A DNA stretch of 64,000 bases. Origin: a bacterium (GTDB lineage Bacteria; Orphanbacterota; Orphanbacteria; Orphanbacterales; Orphanbacteraceae). Shown here piece after piece: positions 32,320-40,372 of this stretch; position 1 is the stretch's first letter, and the number at the start of each line of letters is the position of its first letter. Made by a program: the position numbers and the translations under genes. The notes under the pieces were generated by a model that did no database searches, was not told the origin of the DNA, and saw only the letters and a program-made list of their open reading frames with translations. The stretch covers positions 1 through 64,000 of the forward strand of contig JALGYY010000044.1 in assembly GCA_025782575.1 (NCBI GenBank). Direction: 5' to 3'.

Positions 32320-33807
32320 ATGCACGCGGTCTCCCCTAGGTTAAGAGCGGATTCGAGGCGAGGAATTCTAGAGAGCGTTTGGTGGGGTCTTATTGTCCTA
32401 ATGGTCGTTTCCGGGTGCGGGGATGATGACGACGGACCGGCTGCACCTGGCACCGATGATTTTCAAGTGATCATTGATCAGTTCGGCCTGACTCCCCTGC
32501 CGACTATCCCCTATCCCGCCAACAACACTTTCAATGCAGAGCGCATCGCCTTGGGACAACTTCTCTTCTTCGACCCCATCCTAGGAGGTGAGTCCGCTGC
32601 CCAGGTGAAGGCCGATGCCGGCCTTGATCCGTTCCGCTACCGCGCGAATGACATGGCCTGCGCAACTTGTCACTTCCCAACCTTGGCCTTTGCCGACGGG
32701 CGACGACTCGGTGCGGGGGTTGCGGGAGCCCAGTTCAGCGATACTGATCTCGGCCCTCAGCGTGTAGTGCCCGGACCTTCCATCATTACTGGGCTGGATG
32801 TTGGGACAGAGCCAAGGAACACACCCACAATCCTGAACGCGGCGCTGAACGGTAGGAATTCAGCAGAGCCCACAGCCGAGAGTTTCCAGTTCATGGACGG
32901 CCGCGTCACGAAAGGGCTCGAGGAGCAAGCAACCAAGCCAATCACCTCACGTGATGAAATGGCAGGGGACGCCTATGGCCGTGACATCTTGGGCGATGCC
33001 TTGACCCCCGAGGTGATTCAAGACAGCGTCACGAACCGCATCCGCAGCATTCCAGAGTACGTCGATCGGTTTAAGCAGGCGTTCGCGGGAGAGGTGTCGA
33101 TTGCGGATGACATCAAACTCGACCATATCGGAAGAGCGATTGCAGCCTTCGAGCGCGAACTCGTTACTCCCGGATCGCGTTATGACCAGTTCGTTGATGG
33201 GGACCGAGACGCCCTTGGAGAAGTGGAGAAGAGTGGGTTTGAACTCTTCTTTGGGAAAGCCCTGTGCGGTGATTGTCATTTTGGTCCCATGCTATCGGAT
33301 TTTAGTTTTCGGGTGCAGGGCGTCGCCGAGGACTACGAATCCATAATTCCGGGCTTCGGCGGCAAGAGCGGTGATGGAAAGGACTTTGGACGGTTCCATG
33401 CTGATGAATCGGAGTTCGCCGACGAGAAGTACGCCTTCCGGGTATTGACGATTCGGAATACGGAACTTACAGCTCCCTATTTTCACAGTGGGAGTGCGGG
33501 GACTCTGCGCGAGGCTGTTGAGTTCTATGACCGTGGTGGCCAAGGGAATCAGGATGTTCCCGATAGTGAGTTGGAAGCGGCAGGAGTCACTCGAGATTCG
33601 TCAATCCGTCCTTTGGGTCTTACAGGGGATGAGATCGACGCTATCGTGGCGTTCATGAAGACAACCACCGCGCCAGTTCAGATGGGTCCTCTGGGAGTTG
33701 ACCTGACAGCGGTGCCGCAGAGGGTTCCCAGCGGTCTTATCCCTCCCGGAATTCCGACCCCTTCTGGGCCTGGACCATTTCTCATCACGACTGAGGGGAG
33801 GGACTAG
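32320..33807 (+). CDS. Di-haem cytochrome c peroxidase/MauG-family lipoprotein
   Basis: 495 residues with lipobox VSGC (Cys33) followed by an Asp-rich linker. Two c-type haem sites, CATCH (114-118) and CGDCH (316-320), are spaced as in bacterial cytochrome c peroxidases/MauG. LGQLLFFDPILGG, RNTPTILNA, FMDGRV, ERELVTPGSRYDQF and LTAPYFHSGSAGTLREAVEFY are family landmarks. It acts in the periplasm as a peroxidase or as an oxidase of protein or small substrates. GGAGG lies seven bases before the ATG. It may work with the His-rich outer-membrane protein encoded divergently (position only). Confidence 0.9.
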   Translation: MHAVSPRLRADSRRGILESVWWGLIVLMVVSGCGDDDDGPAAPGTDDFQVIIDQFGLTPLPTIPYPANNTFNAERIALGQLLFFDPILGGESAAQVKADAGLDPFRYRANDMACATCHFPTLAFADGRRLGAGVAGAQFSDTDLGPQRVVPGPSIITGLDVGTEPRNTPTILNAALNGRNSAEPTAESFQFMDGRVTKGLEEQATKPITSRDEMAGDAYGRDILGDALTPEVIQDSVTNRIRSIPEYVDRFKQAFAGEVSIADDIKLDHIGRAIAAFERELVTPGSRYDQFVDGDRDALGEVEKSGFELFFGKALCGDCHFGPMLSDFSFRVQGVAEDYESIIPGFGGKSGDGKDFGRFHADESEFADEKYAFRVLTIRNTELTAPYFHSGSAGTLREAVEFYDRGGQGNQDVPDSELEAAGVTRDSSIRPLGLTGDEIDAIVAFMKTTTAPVQMGPLGVDLTAVPQRVPSGLIPPGIPTPSGPGPFLITTEGRD

Positions 33808-33856
33808 AGGTTCGGGGAGGTAGTGATACTCACCGACTCCCACAGGTCCGGACGGG

Positions 33857-33906
33857 CTCCTGCACCAGACTCATACCCCACATGGCGGGAGGATGGCCGT
33901 GGGTCT
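33857..33906. repeat. 53-bp repeat family, single unit (cluster 5)
   Basis: One solitary unit (CCAGACTCATACCCCACATG then GCGGGAGGATGGCCGTGGGT) lies 49 bases after the peroxidase stop. Nothing else is seen in 33808-34113. Confidence 0.7.
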
Positions 33907-34113
33907 AGCCTTCATCTCGTGCGGATCGAGTTTTCTTGAGGGACAGCACAAGAATGGGTACATTTATTGAAAGTTGATCGGCCGCTGCGATTCACTTTGC
34001 CCGCCGATCTGAGAATAGGCGTCCAGTAGCTCTTAGGAGGAACGATTTCAAGTTGGCCTGAGAGGAACAACTCTGAGGGCGCTGCGCTATTGCAGCTGAG
34101 GGGGAACGAAACA

Positions 34114-34374
34114 ATGGGAATCGTCGCGAATTCTGGAAACGGATACGCGCAAGTAGACTTGGAGGACGGATCCAACTTCTTGCTGTCCGAGGGGCCTGTC
34201 GATGTCCGTGTATACAAACTAGGATTTATTAGATTGCCAGGATTTAACAAGCTGATTTGGAAAAAAGATGTGAAAGATTCCCCGTCCTTAATGAGGAAGG
34301 CGTTTGAAGTGCTGTTGGGATGTCAATTACAAGAGGAGGTTGTTCCTGCCCTAAACGATCGATTTGAAGATTGA
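34114..34374 (+). CDS. Hypothetical small protein
   Basis: 86 residues from ATG 34114 with GAGGGG about ten bases upstream. The sequence (NGYAQVDLEDGSNFLLSEGP, VRVYKLGFIRLPGFNKLIW, MRKAFEVLLGCQLQEE) looks like a small alpha/beta protein with no family I recognise. AT-richer than neighbours. Confidence 0.5.
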   Translation: MGIVANSGNGYAQVDLEDGSNFLLSEGPVDVRVYKLGFIRLPGFNKLIWKKDVKDSPSLMRKAFEVLLGCQLQEEVVPALNDRFED

Positions 34375-34513
34375 ATTGGTCTTAAAAATGCCATAGCTAA
34401 AACTTGATCGGACACCCTCCCTCAAATGAGAGAGGTCGTCATGGCGACTTGAGCGCGATTGATCTTGGCTTGATACATGAACTGTATGGGACTGGAACTC
34501 TGGGAGCGCCGCA

Positions 34514-34759
34514 ATGCTACTACTCATTCTTGTGATCCTTGGAACATCCATTTTTTGTTTTGCAAATGACCTTTCTGGGGCCGGTGTCGTGTGTTTGTTT
34601 GGATTCTCTAGGGCTATTGGATGGCTTGCTCTCGGGGTGACTAGTATTCTTCTACTTCTATCGGGCCACCTCATCATCGCCGTCTTCCCTGTTGGCATTA
34701 TCCTTTGGAACGTTTTTGGCCCCGCAATCATGCGACGCAACTCCAGGGATGGCTATTAG
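34514..34759 (+). CDS. Small two- or three-helix membrane protein
   Basis: 81 residues, mostly hydrophobic: LLLILVILGTSIFCFA, VVCLFGFSRAIGWLALGV, SILLLLSGHLIIAVFPVGII, then a short basic tail. No clear ribosome binding site. Function unknown; may be a remnant. Confidence 0.45.
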   Translation: MLLLILVILGTSIFCFANDLSGAGVVCLFGFSRAIGWLALGVTSILLLLSGHLIIAVFPVGIILWNVFGPAIMRRNSRDGY

Positions 34760-34920
34760 GAGTTAAGAAATATGGGGCGTCTTTCCAATTAGACTTATCC
34801 GCGTTTGCCTGGTAGCAATGACGGGAAAGCAATCTCAAGCTCGAGACTCAGAGGCCCGCCGTTAAGCCATGGACCAGAAGTAAGTAACACAACACGAGGT
34901 GGCGAGCGCCCCACCGACAT

Positions 34921-35000
34921 CTCCTTGTCCCCTAAGAAAACCCCTGCCCCCCCAATAATTCCATCGGCCTTGCCCCGCTTGACCTTACGGCAATCGTGAA
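34921..35000. repeat. Leader-type repeat, copy 2
   Basis: Second copy of the sequence at 29029-29092: CTCCTTGTCC, AATAATTCCATCGGCCTTGC, CCGCTTGACCTTACGGCAATC. It again lies upstream of a 53-bp repeat cluster. A short match (AATAATTCCATCTGCGTTG) also occurs at about 37757. Confidence 0.65.
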
Positions 35001-35047
35001 CTGTTTCTATTTCTATGATACCACAACAATTGAGCGGTAGAGCCCCC

Positions 35048-35298
35048 TGTGGTCACCCGGCTCCGCGTGCACCAGACTCACGCACGTGGCGGGAGGATGG
35101 CCGTGGGTCACCTGGCTCAGCGCGCAGGACTCACGCATGTGGCGTGGTTCCCCTGGCCGCGCGCGCATGACTCACGTACGTTGCGGGAGGATCGTGGGTC
35201 ACGTGGCTGAGAGTGCAGGGTTTACGCACGTGGTGGTAGGAATGTGGGTCACGTGGCTGAGTGCGCAGGACTCACGCATGTGGCGGGAGGAATGTGAG
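35048..35298. repeat. 53-bp repeat family, cluster 6 (five to six units)
   Basis: Units are more diverged than in cluster 3: cores CTCACGCACGTGGCGGGAGG, CTCACGCATGTGGCG, CTCACGTACGTTGCGGGAGG, TTTACGCACGTGGTGGTAGG and CTCACGCATGTGGCGGGAGG, linked by GTGGGTCACSTGGCTSAG. The array ends a few bases before the stop of a truncated sorting-domain frame. Confidence 0.85.
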
Positions 35299-35303
35299 CC
35301 CAC

Positions 35304-35398
35304 TCACCTCACCAACATAATCTTCCTCGTCTCCACCCGCCCACCAGCTTCCAGGCGCATGAAGTAATCGGTCGCCGTGAGATTCCCCGCTAAACCGC
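35304..35398 (-). pseudogene. Truncated C-terminal sorting-domain tail
   Basis: A short frame reads TATDYFMRLEAGGRVETRKI and MLVR before TGA, the last strands of a FlgD-Ig/type IX-like tail (YF.R.EAG....RKI.L). There is no upstream coding part. The intact gene that ends 11 bases away carries a different but homologous tail. It is a leftover of another secreted-protein gene, sandwiched between that gene and a repeat array. Confidence 0.7.
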
Positions 35399-35408
35399 TA
35401 CAGTGGGA

Positions 35409-36977
35409 CTATTTCAGGAGAACGATTCTCTTTGTCTCATGATACGATCCTGCCTCCATCGTCAGGAAGTAGACCCCGGACGCAAGACGCTCTAGATTGG
35501 AGCCACCTAGGCTACGAATGTGAGTCCCAGCTTCCACCCGACCATCGACGAGGATTGCTGCTCGCTGGCCTCTTATGTCGTAGAGGACGATGGAGACATC
35601 AGCGCCCGACTGCGGGGCATCAAACGCGAACTCCGTGCCTCTGGCGAACCGGACCGGGTTCGGTCCCGTAATTCTAAGGGCAAATGCAAGAGGTGCTTGG
35701 ACACGGACAGTGATTGTCTCATGCCAGACCTCCGGTGTCCCGTCCGGATGAATTACCTCAATCTTGTACGTGTATTCGTCCCCCGCCCTTACTCTCTCGT
35801 CAATCCAAGTGAATCTCGTTGGGTAGGAAAACGCATCATTAGGGATTCTTCGCTCAGTCACCTGCTGGAATGGGCCCCCACTCTCGGAACGGTGGATATG
35901 AAACCCCAGGTACTCCTCATGTGACTGAACGTGCCAGCGAATCTCTATGTGGTCCATATTCGCGAGAGCGGTAAGACCTTGAAGGCCATGGACAGCCGTG
36001 AAGACGGGTATCTGATCAAAAGCCTCCACGCTGAGATCTACCACGAATGAGTCTCCCGGCGCCACATCGTAAGTTACGTCCTCCCCAGGAAAGGTACTAT
36101 CGGGTAGGAACCAAGCTCCCGGAATCCTGATCCAGCCAGCTACACTAACTCCTTCCTGGTATAAGACAGTGTCAACAACCGTAGCACTCCAGAAGAATTC
36201 TTGCGTAGGATCCGTGGCATGGTTTACCTCAAGGACAAAACTTGAACTAGTATCCGAGCCATCCGGCAAAGTCATACCCAACGAATCGATTAGGGCGACT
36301 GCTCCCCCTCTCGCGGACAACTTGTTAACGATAGTCACAACTGTATCCACGGGACCCCCAGCCGAAATGATGGCTATAGCAAGTCGTTCTCTAGCATAGG
36401 CCCGATAGTCATTAAAGCCACTCTCGATCTTCGGGAGATCACCAATACCACCAGCGGTATTTTCGCTGGGTTTCTTGTCTGAGGCGATCACTCCGCCACC
36501 ACCCGTCTGGTTCTTGCCGTTTATGGCAATTGATACATTTGATTCGGCCGTGCCGCCTTTTGGTGGGCCCGGCGCTATGGCCAATGCCGATAGATTTCCC
36601 GTAACAAAACTGAACCGCTTCCCACCCTCTTCGAGGTTATCGGTACGAAAATCTTTCCATATGGCTGACCTTTTGGCATCACACTCTGTGATGGGCCCCT
36701 TTGTTACAGGATCGGGGTTCTGATTTGCGTCTACTCCCCATGTAATGTCGATCGAGGTCTGCGTCTGATTGGACGTGCAGGGAGTCTCAAGCCTGGTTGC
36801 CTTGCGTACCCACTTCCCTTTTCCTTTGACTGTGTGAGTCGGATTGTCATTGTCTACCTCGATTTTCACATCCACTGCAGACGTCACAGGGGCGGGATCA
36901 TCCGCTAAGGCTTGGCGCGGAGCCAGCCCGATTGCATACGCCAGGCAGAAGCAGAGCACGGCTATAGATATTTTCAT
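35409..36977 (-). CDS. Secreted protein with FlgD-Ig-like C-terminal sorting domain
   Basis: 522 residues from ATG 36977, with GGAGGAATCGAG directly upstream. Signal peptide (ISIAVLCFCLAYAIGLAPRQALA). Residues about 20-330 are unfamiliar beta-rich sequence with Gly-rich loops (NQTGGGGVIASD). An FnIII-like domain follows (MDHIEIRWHVQSHEEYLGFHI to YKIEVIHPDG), then a tail with NPVRFARGTEFAF, VSIVLYDIRGQRAAI, LASGVYFLTMEAG and TKRIVLLK. Surface or extracellular protein of unknown role. A truncated homologous tail lies just beyond its stop. Confidence 0.8.
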   Translation of the reverse strand: MKISIAVLCFCLAYAIGLAPRQALADDPAPVTSAVDVKIEVDNDNPTHTVKGKGKWVRKATRLETPCTSNQTQTSIDITWGVDANQNPDPVTKGPITECDAKRSAIWKDFRTDNLEEGGKRFSFVTGNLSALAIAPGPPKGGTAESNVSIAINGKNQTGGGGVIASDKKPSENTAGGIGDLPKIESGFNDYRAYARERLAIAIISAGGPVDTVVTIVNKLSARGGAVALIDSLGMTLPDGSDTSSSFVLEVNHATDPTQEFFWSATVVDTVLYQEGVSVAGWIRIPGAWFLPDSTFPGEDVTYDVAPGDSFVVDLSVEAFDQIPVFTAVHGLQGLTALANMDHIEIRWHVQSHEEYLGFHIHRSESGGPFQQVTERRIPNDAFSYPTRFTWIDERVRAGDEYTYKIEVIHPDGTPEVWHETITVRVQAPLAFALRITGPNPVRFARGTEFAFDAPQSGADVSIVLYDIRGQRAAILVDGRVEAGTHIRSLGGSNLERLASGVYFLTMEAGSYHETKRIVLLK

Positions 36978-37289
36978 CTCGATTCCTCCTAGACCTGGTG
37001 AAGTGAACATATCTGTCGAAGACTATATCCTTTGCAATTGCTGGACAAGAGAAGGCTCAGCGGAACACCAAGAGCCAGTTGGGCCACACGAGTTGTGAAC
37101 CGGCTCGGACCGCGTGGTTTCTGTCGAAACCCAGTTCAAAGACCGGCACCCGTCAGTTACGGTTAAACTACCGATGTCAACGCCGATTCACTTTCCCCGA
37201 TTCTTGTCGGTCTAAGATGTTCACCTGTTTTGCCGGTTGAGAGACAACGATCGCTCCGACCCTTCCAGACGATCCCACTAGCTCGGTGT

Positions 37290-37460
37290 CGCCGAAAGTT
37301 CTTCTATCTCTGTTGTGCTACTTCCATGTAGCCCCTCATTTCTCTTTAGGTCGGCAGCTCTCTCTTTGAGTCGAGCGTGGTAGAGCAGTCGGTCGAGGAT
37401 CGCCGGGGCGAACACATGATCCCCGAAGATCTCTATCCCGTACGGTTGGTGCAGAGCAAG
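37290..37460 (-). pseudogene. IS21-family istB remnant
   Basis: Minus-strand coding piece YGIEIFGDHVFAPAILDRLL then YHARLKERAADLKRNEGL matches the C-terminus of IstB transposition helper ATPases (FGD.V.A.A.LDRLLHH...YR.K..R..GL), but a short internal segment (the NIRG.S stretch) is deleted and the ATPase part is missing. No istA or IS ends are seen. The rest of 36978-37289 and 37461-38013 has no supportable gene. Confidence 0.5.
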
Positions 37461-38013
37461 ATGTAGAGCTACTAACGGAGAACCAAGAAGACATTGATCA
37501 GATCGTCTATCGTGTGTCAAGTGTTTTCTTCTGGAAGCCGCGTAGCCGCAGCACCAATCTTCATAGATTGTGTGTGAGAACAGAACTTCACCCATACGGG
37601 GTAATCTTGAATGAATCATTTTTAATTGAGAGCAAGTTACTGGGTAGCCATTCCATTCGTGTCGTTTCTCCAAAGATCCGGATGAGAATCCATTGTTAGC
37701 ATTGATTTGATAGAAGAATCGGGGTTCTTTGAGACATTTGTCCGTTGATAACGGCTGTCCAAATAATTCCATCTGCGTTGTTACTACAGAAGTTACCGAT
37801 ACAGCGGTCTCAACCCAGTCGGGTAGACCGGGGAGTCACCTCCCCGGCCCCCCACAGATCCAGCGTGGGCAATAACGCATCCGGCGTATGGCCGTGGTCT
37901 CACCGCCGAGACCCGAGAGTTGTGCCGACCGACCTGTTCGAGCTAGGAACTTGCCAGGCCGGCCTCTCGGGCATTTGCCACGTGTGCCCTGTATTCCGGC
38001 CACAGACAAAGAA

Positions 38014-38048
38014 AGACCCGCCTGAGCCGCAAGGGCAAAAACGGGTCT
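38014..38048 (-). terminator. Rho-independent terminator of tRNA-Asn
   Basis: Downstream of the tRNA on the minus strand: a 7-pair stem AGACCCG ... CGGGTCT (arms 38042-38048 and 38014-38020), with a further G/C-rich loop structure, followed by TTCTTTG. Confidence 0.65.
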
Positions 38049-38055
38049 CTCTCAC

Positions 38056-38131
38056 TGGCTCCCCGGGTAGGACTCGAACCTACGACCCAGCGGTTAACAG
38101 CCGCTTGCTCTACCAGCTGAGCTACCGAGGA
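38056..38131 (-). tRNA. tRNA-Asn (GTT)
   Basis: The minus strand folds as a 76-nt tRNA: acceptor TCCTCGG / CCGGGGA (one G-U pair), D arm GCTCAGCTGGTAGAGC, anticodon stem-loop GCGGCTGTTAACCGC with anticodon GTT, T arm GTAGGTTCGAGTCCTAC, discriminator G and an encoded CCA. A promoter lies 20 bases upstream and a terminator just downstream. tRNA genes are common integration sites, but no att duplication is apparent here. Confidence 0.95.
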
Positions 38132-38150
38132 ATATTATGTTTCCACTACT

Positions 38151-38179
38151 ATTATATACTCGGCCGGGGGTTGTGTCTC
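38151..38179 (-). promoter_or_regulatory. Promoter of tRNA-Asn
   Basis: On the minus strand a perfect -10 box TATAAT (38151-38156) lies 20 bases before the tRNA 5' end, with GAGACA (38174-38179) 17 bases further upstream as the -35. The rest of 38180-38539 shows only a weak plus-strand TTGTCA (38327-38332) with TACAAG 16 bases on, possibly for the MutL-like gene. Confidence 0.7.
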
Positions 38180-38539
38180 CTTAGTGGAAATGAGCCCCTC
38201 GGGCCGGGTTGTTCAGGATTCATTATGCTAGTGGAGGGTCCGGATCACGTCAACCGGGAATTCGCCCGGAAGACCCGCTATCAGCCTCGTTTTACGACCC
38301 CATTCCACACCCTCCCGGAACATCTCTTGTCAATCTAACTCGTTCTAATACAAGCAATTACGCGCCGACACACACTACTCATCCCCCCTTATGCCTCTCC
38401 TTGACAAGAAATCGGCATGGTGGGACACTAAAAGTCTTCTGTCAGAACGGGTTGGGGCGGTTGGACCGGCCCGCGGACACCCCCTCCGACCCCAGAGAGT
38501 GCCTCTCTGGCACCTACATACAATAGAGAAGGAATTCCG

Positions 38540-40339
38540 ATGTCGGAGAAAGAAATCCGTTCCGTCCTCGCTACCGATTGCGGTAGCACAACGACCAAAG
38601 CCATCCTGATTGAGAAGCAGGGCGATACGTATCGTCTCATCGTTCGGGGGGAAGCGCCCACGACTGTGGAAGCGCCGTTCGAAGATGTGACCAACGGTGT
38701 GTTGAACGCCGTAATGGAGGTCGAGGAACTTCGAGGCCGCAAGATTATTGATGATGACGGCCGTATCATCACGCCCCAGAACGGCGATGAAGGTGTCGAC
38801 GTCTATCTGTCGACATCGAGCGCCGGCGGCGGACTCCAGATGATGGTTTCCGGTGTAGTGAAGCAGATGACGGGCGAAAGCGCGGAACGCGCCGCGCTTG
38901 GTGCCGGCGCAATCGTCATGGATGTGATCGCCTCGAACGACGGCCGCGCCCCGCACGAGAAGATCAAACGCATCCGCCAGCTCCGTCCCGACATGATCCT
39001 TGTTTCAGGGGGAATCGACGGCGGCGCGATTTCGCACGTGGCGGAGATCGCTGAAGTGATCGCCGCTGCCGAACCTCGTCCCCGGCTCGGATCCGATTAC
39101 AATCTACCTATCATTTACGCAGGCAACATAAAGGCCCGCGACATTGTGAAGGATCGTCTCGGCAAAAAGAGTTCTCTGGTCATCACCGATAACATTCGCC
39201 CGGTTCTGGAACGGGAAAACCTGATGCCCGCACGCCACAAGATCCACGATCTCTTCATGGAGCATGTGATGGCCCAGGCCCCGGGTTACAAGAAGCTGAT
39301 GGGCTGGACGTCGCTTCCCATCATGCCGACGCCGGCAGCGGTCGGTTACATTATCGAGACGATCGCCAAGCAGCAGGACATCGAAGTGATGGGTGTTGAT
39401 ATCGGAGGCGCCACTACCGACATCTTTTCCGTCTTCCAGGGGATCTTCAACCGGACGGTGAGCGCCAATCTCGGCATGTCATACTCGATCTCGAACGTGC
39501 TTGCTGAAACCGGTCTCGACAATGTAATGCGCTGGGTGCCGTTCGACATGGACGAAGCTGATCTTCGCGATCGCATCAAGAACAAGATGATCCGCCCCAC
39601 TACGATTCCCCACTCGCTCGCCGAACTGAAAGTGGAGCAGGCGATCGCGCGCGAAGCGCTTCGACTTGCGTTCGAGCAGCACAAGTCCCTCGCGGTAGGC
39701 CTTAAGGGTGTGCAGCAGGAGCGAACGATCTCGGATGCCTTCGATCAGAAGTCATCCGGCGCGACGATCATCGATCTCAAGAAACTGAACCTGCTGGTCG
39801 GTTCAGGTGGTGTGCTTTCACATGCACCCCGCCGCGTCCAAGCGGCTTCCATGCTGGTCGATTCGTTTCTCCCCGAGTATGTGACGCGACTCGCCGTGGA
39901 TTCCATCTTCATGATGCCTCAATTAGGCGTGCTCGCTTCGGAGTACCCGAAGCCGGCGACCGATGTGTTCGAAAAGGATTGTCTGATTCATCTCGGCTGC
40001 TGCATCGCGCCCGTCGGGAACGCCAAGAAACTGGGCGATCCCTGCGTCACGGTTGAGTACAACGTCAAGGGCGAGCACATTAAGAGGGAAGTCGCATACG
40101 GCGACCTGGTGCTTATTCCGATGGACGCCGGCGAAGAGACCAAGGCTACTATTACACCGAGCAAGCGCTTCGACATGGGACTCGGGAAGGGCAAGGAAGT
40201 CACGAAAAAGATCAGTGGCGGCGTGGTCGGCCTTCTTATCGATGCGAGGGGGCGTCCTTTCACCATGCCCACCGACTCGGCGGAGCGAATCAAACGATTA
40301 ACAGCCTGGGAGATAGAACTCGGGCTTTACCCTCGGTAG
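38540..40339 (+). CDS. MutL/GlmL-family ASKHA ATPase
   Basis: 599 residues of the glutamate-mutase MutL family (TIGR01319-like). ASKHA nucleotide-binding motifs are plain: LATDCGSTTTKAILIE (phosphate 1), MGVDIGGATTDIFSV (phosphate 2), and LLVGSGGVLSHAPR (adenosine). YLSTSSAGGGLQMMVSG and GGIDGGAISHVAEIAEV are family blocks. MutL proteins sit with B12-dependent aminomutases and are thought to help or reactivate them, but no mutase is nearby. AAGGA lies seven bases before the ATG. It forms a two-gene operon with the next gene (33-base gap). Confidence 0.88.
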   Translation: MSEKEIRSVLATDCGSTTTKAILIEKQGDTYRLIVRGEAPTTVEAPFEDVTNGVLNAVMEVEELRGRKIIDDDGRIITPQNGDEGVDVYLSTSSAGGGLQMMVSGVVKQMTGESAERAALGAGAIVMDVIASNDGRAPHEKIKRIRQLRPDMILVSGGIDGGAISHVAEIAEVIAAAEPRPRLGSDYNLPIIYAGNIKARDIVKDRLGKKSSLVITDNIRPVLERENLMPARHKIHDLFMEHVMAQAPGYKKLMGWTSLPIMPTPAAVGYIIETIAKQQDIEVMGVDIGGATTDIFSVFQGIFNRTVSANLGMSYSISNVLAETGLDNVMRWVPFDMDEADLRDRIKNKMIRPTTIPHSLAELKVEQAIAREALRLAFEQHKSLAVGLKGVQQERTISDAFDQKSSGATIIDLKKLNLLVGSGGVLSHAPRRVQAASMLVDSFLPEYVTRLAVDSIFMMPQLGVLASEYPKPATDVFEKDCLIHLGCCIAPVGNAKKLGDPCVTVEYNVKGEHIKREVAYGDLVLIPMDAGEETKATITPSKRFDMGLGKGKEVTKKISGGVVGLLIDARGRPFTMPTDSAERIKRLTAWEIELGLYPR

Positions 40340-40372
40340 ACGGCCTTGTTCGTACATGACAGGAGAAGTTAG

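Noticed and set aside
27849-35298. 53-bp repeat clusters as a CRISPR array
   Set aside because: No unique spacers: the whole unit is repeated, copies drift, and no cas genes are present.
37745-38338. Plus-strand 197-codon frame spanning the tRNA-Asn gene
   Set aside because: It reads through a tRNA and its terminator on the opposite strand and has no homology.
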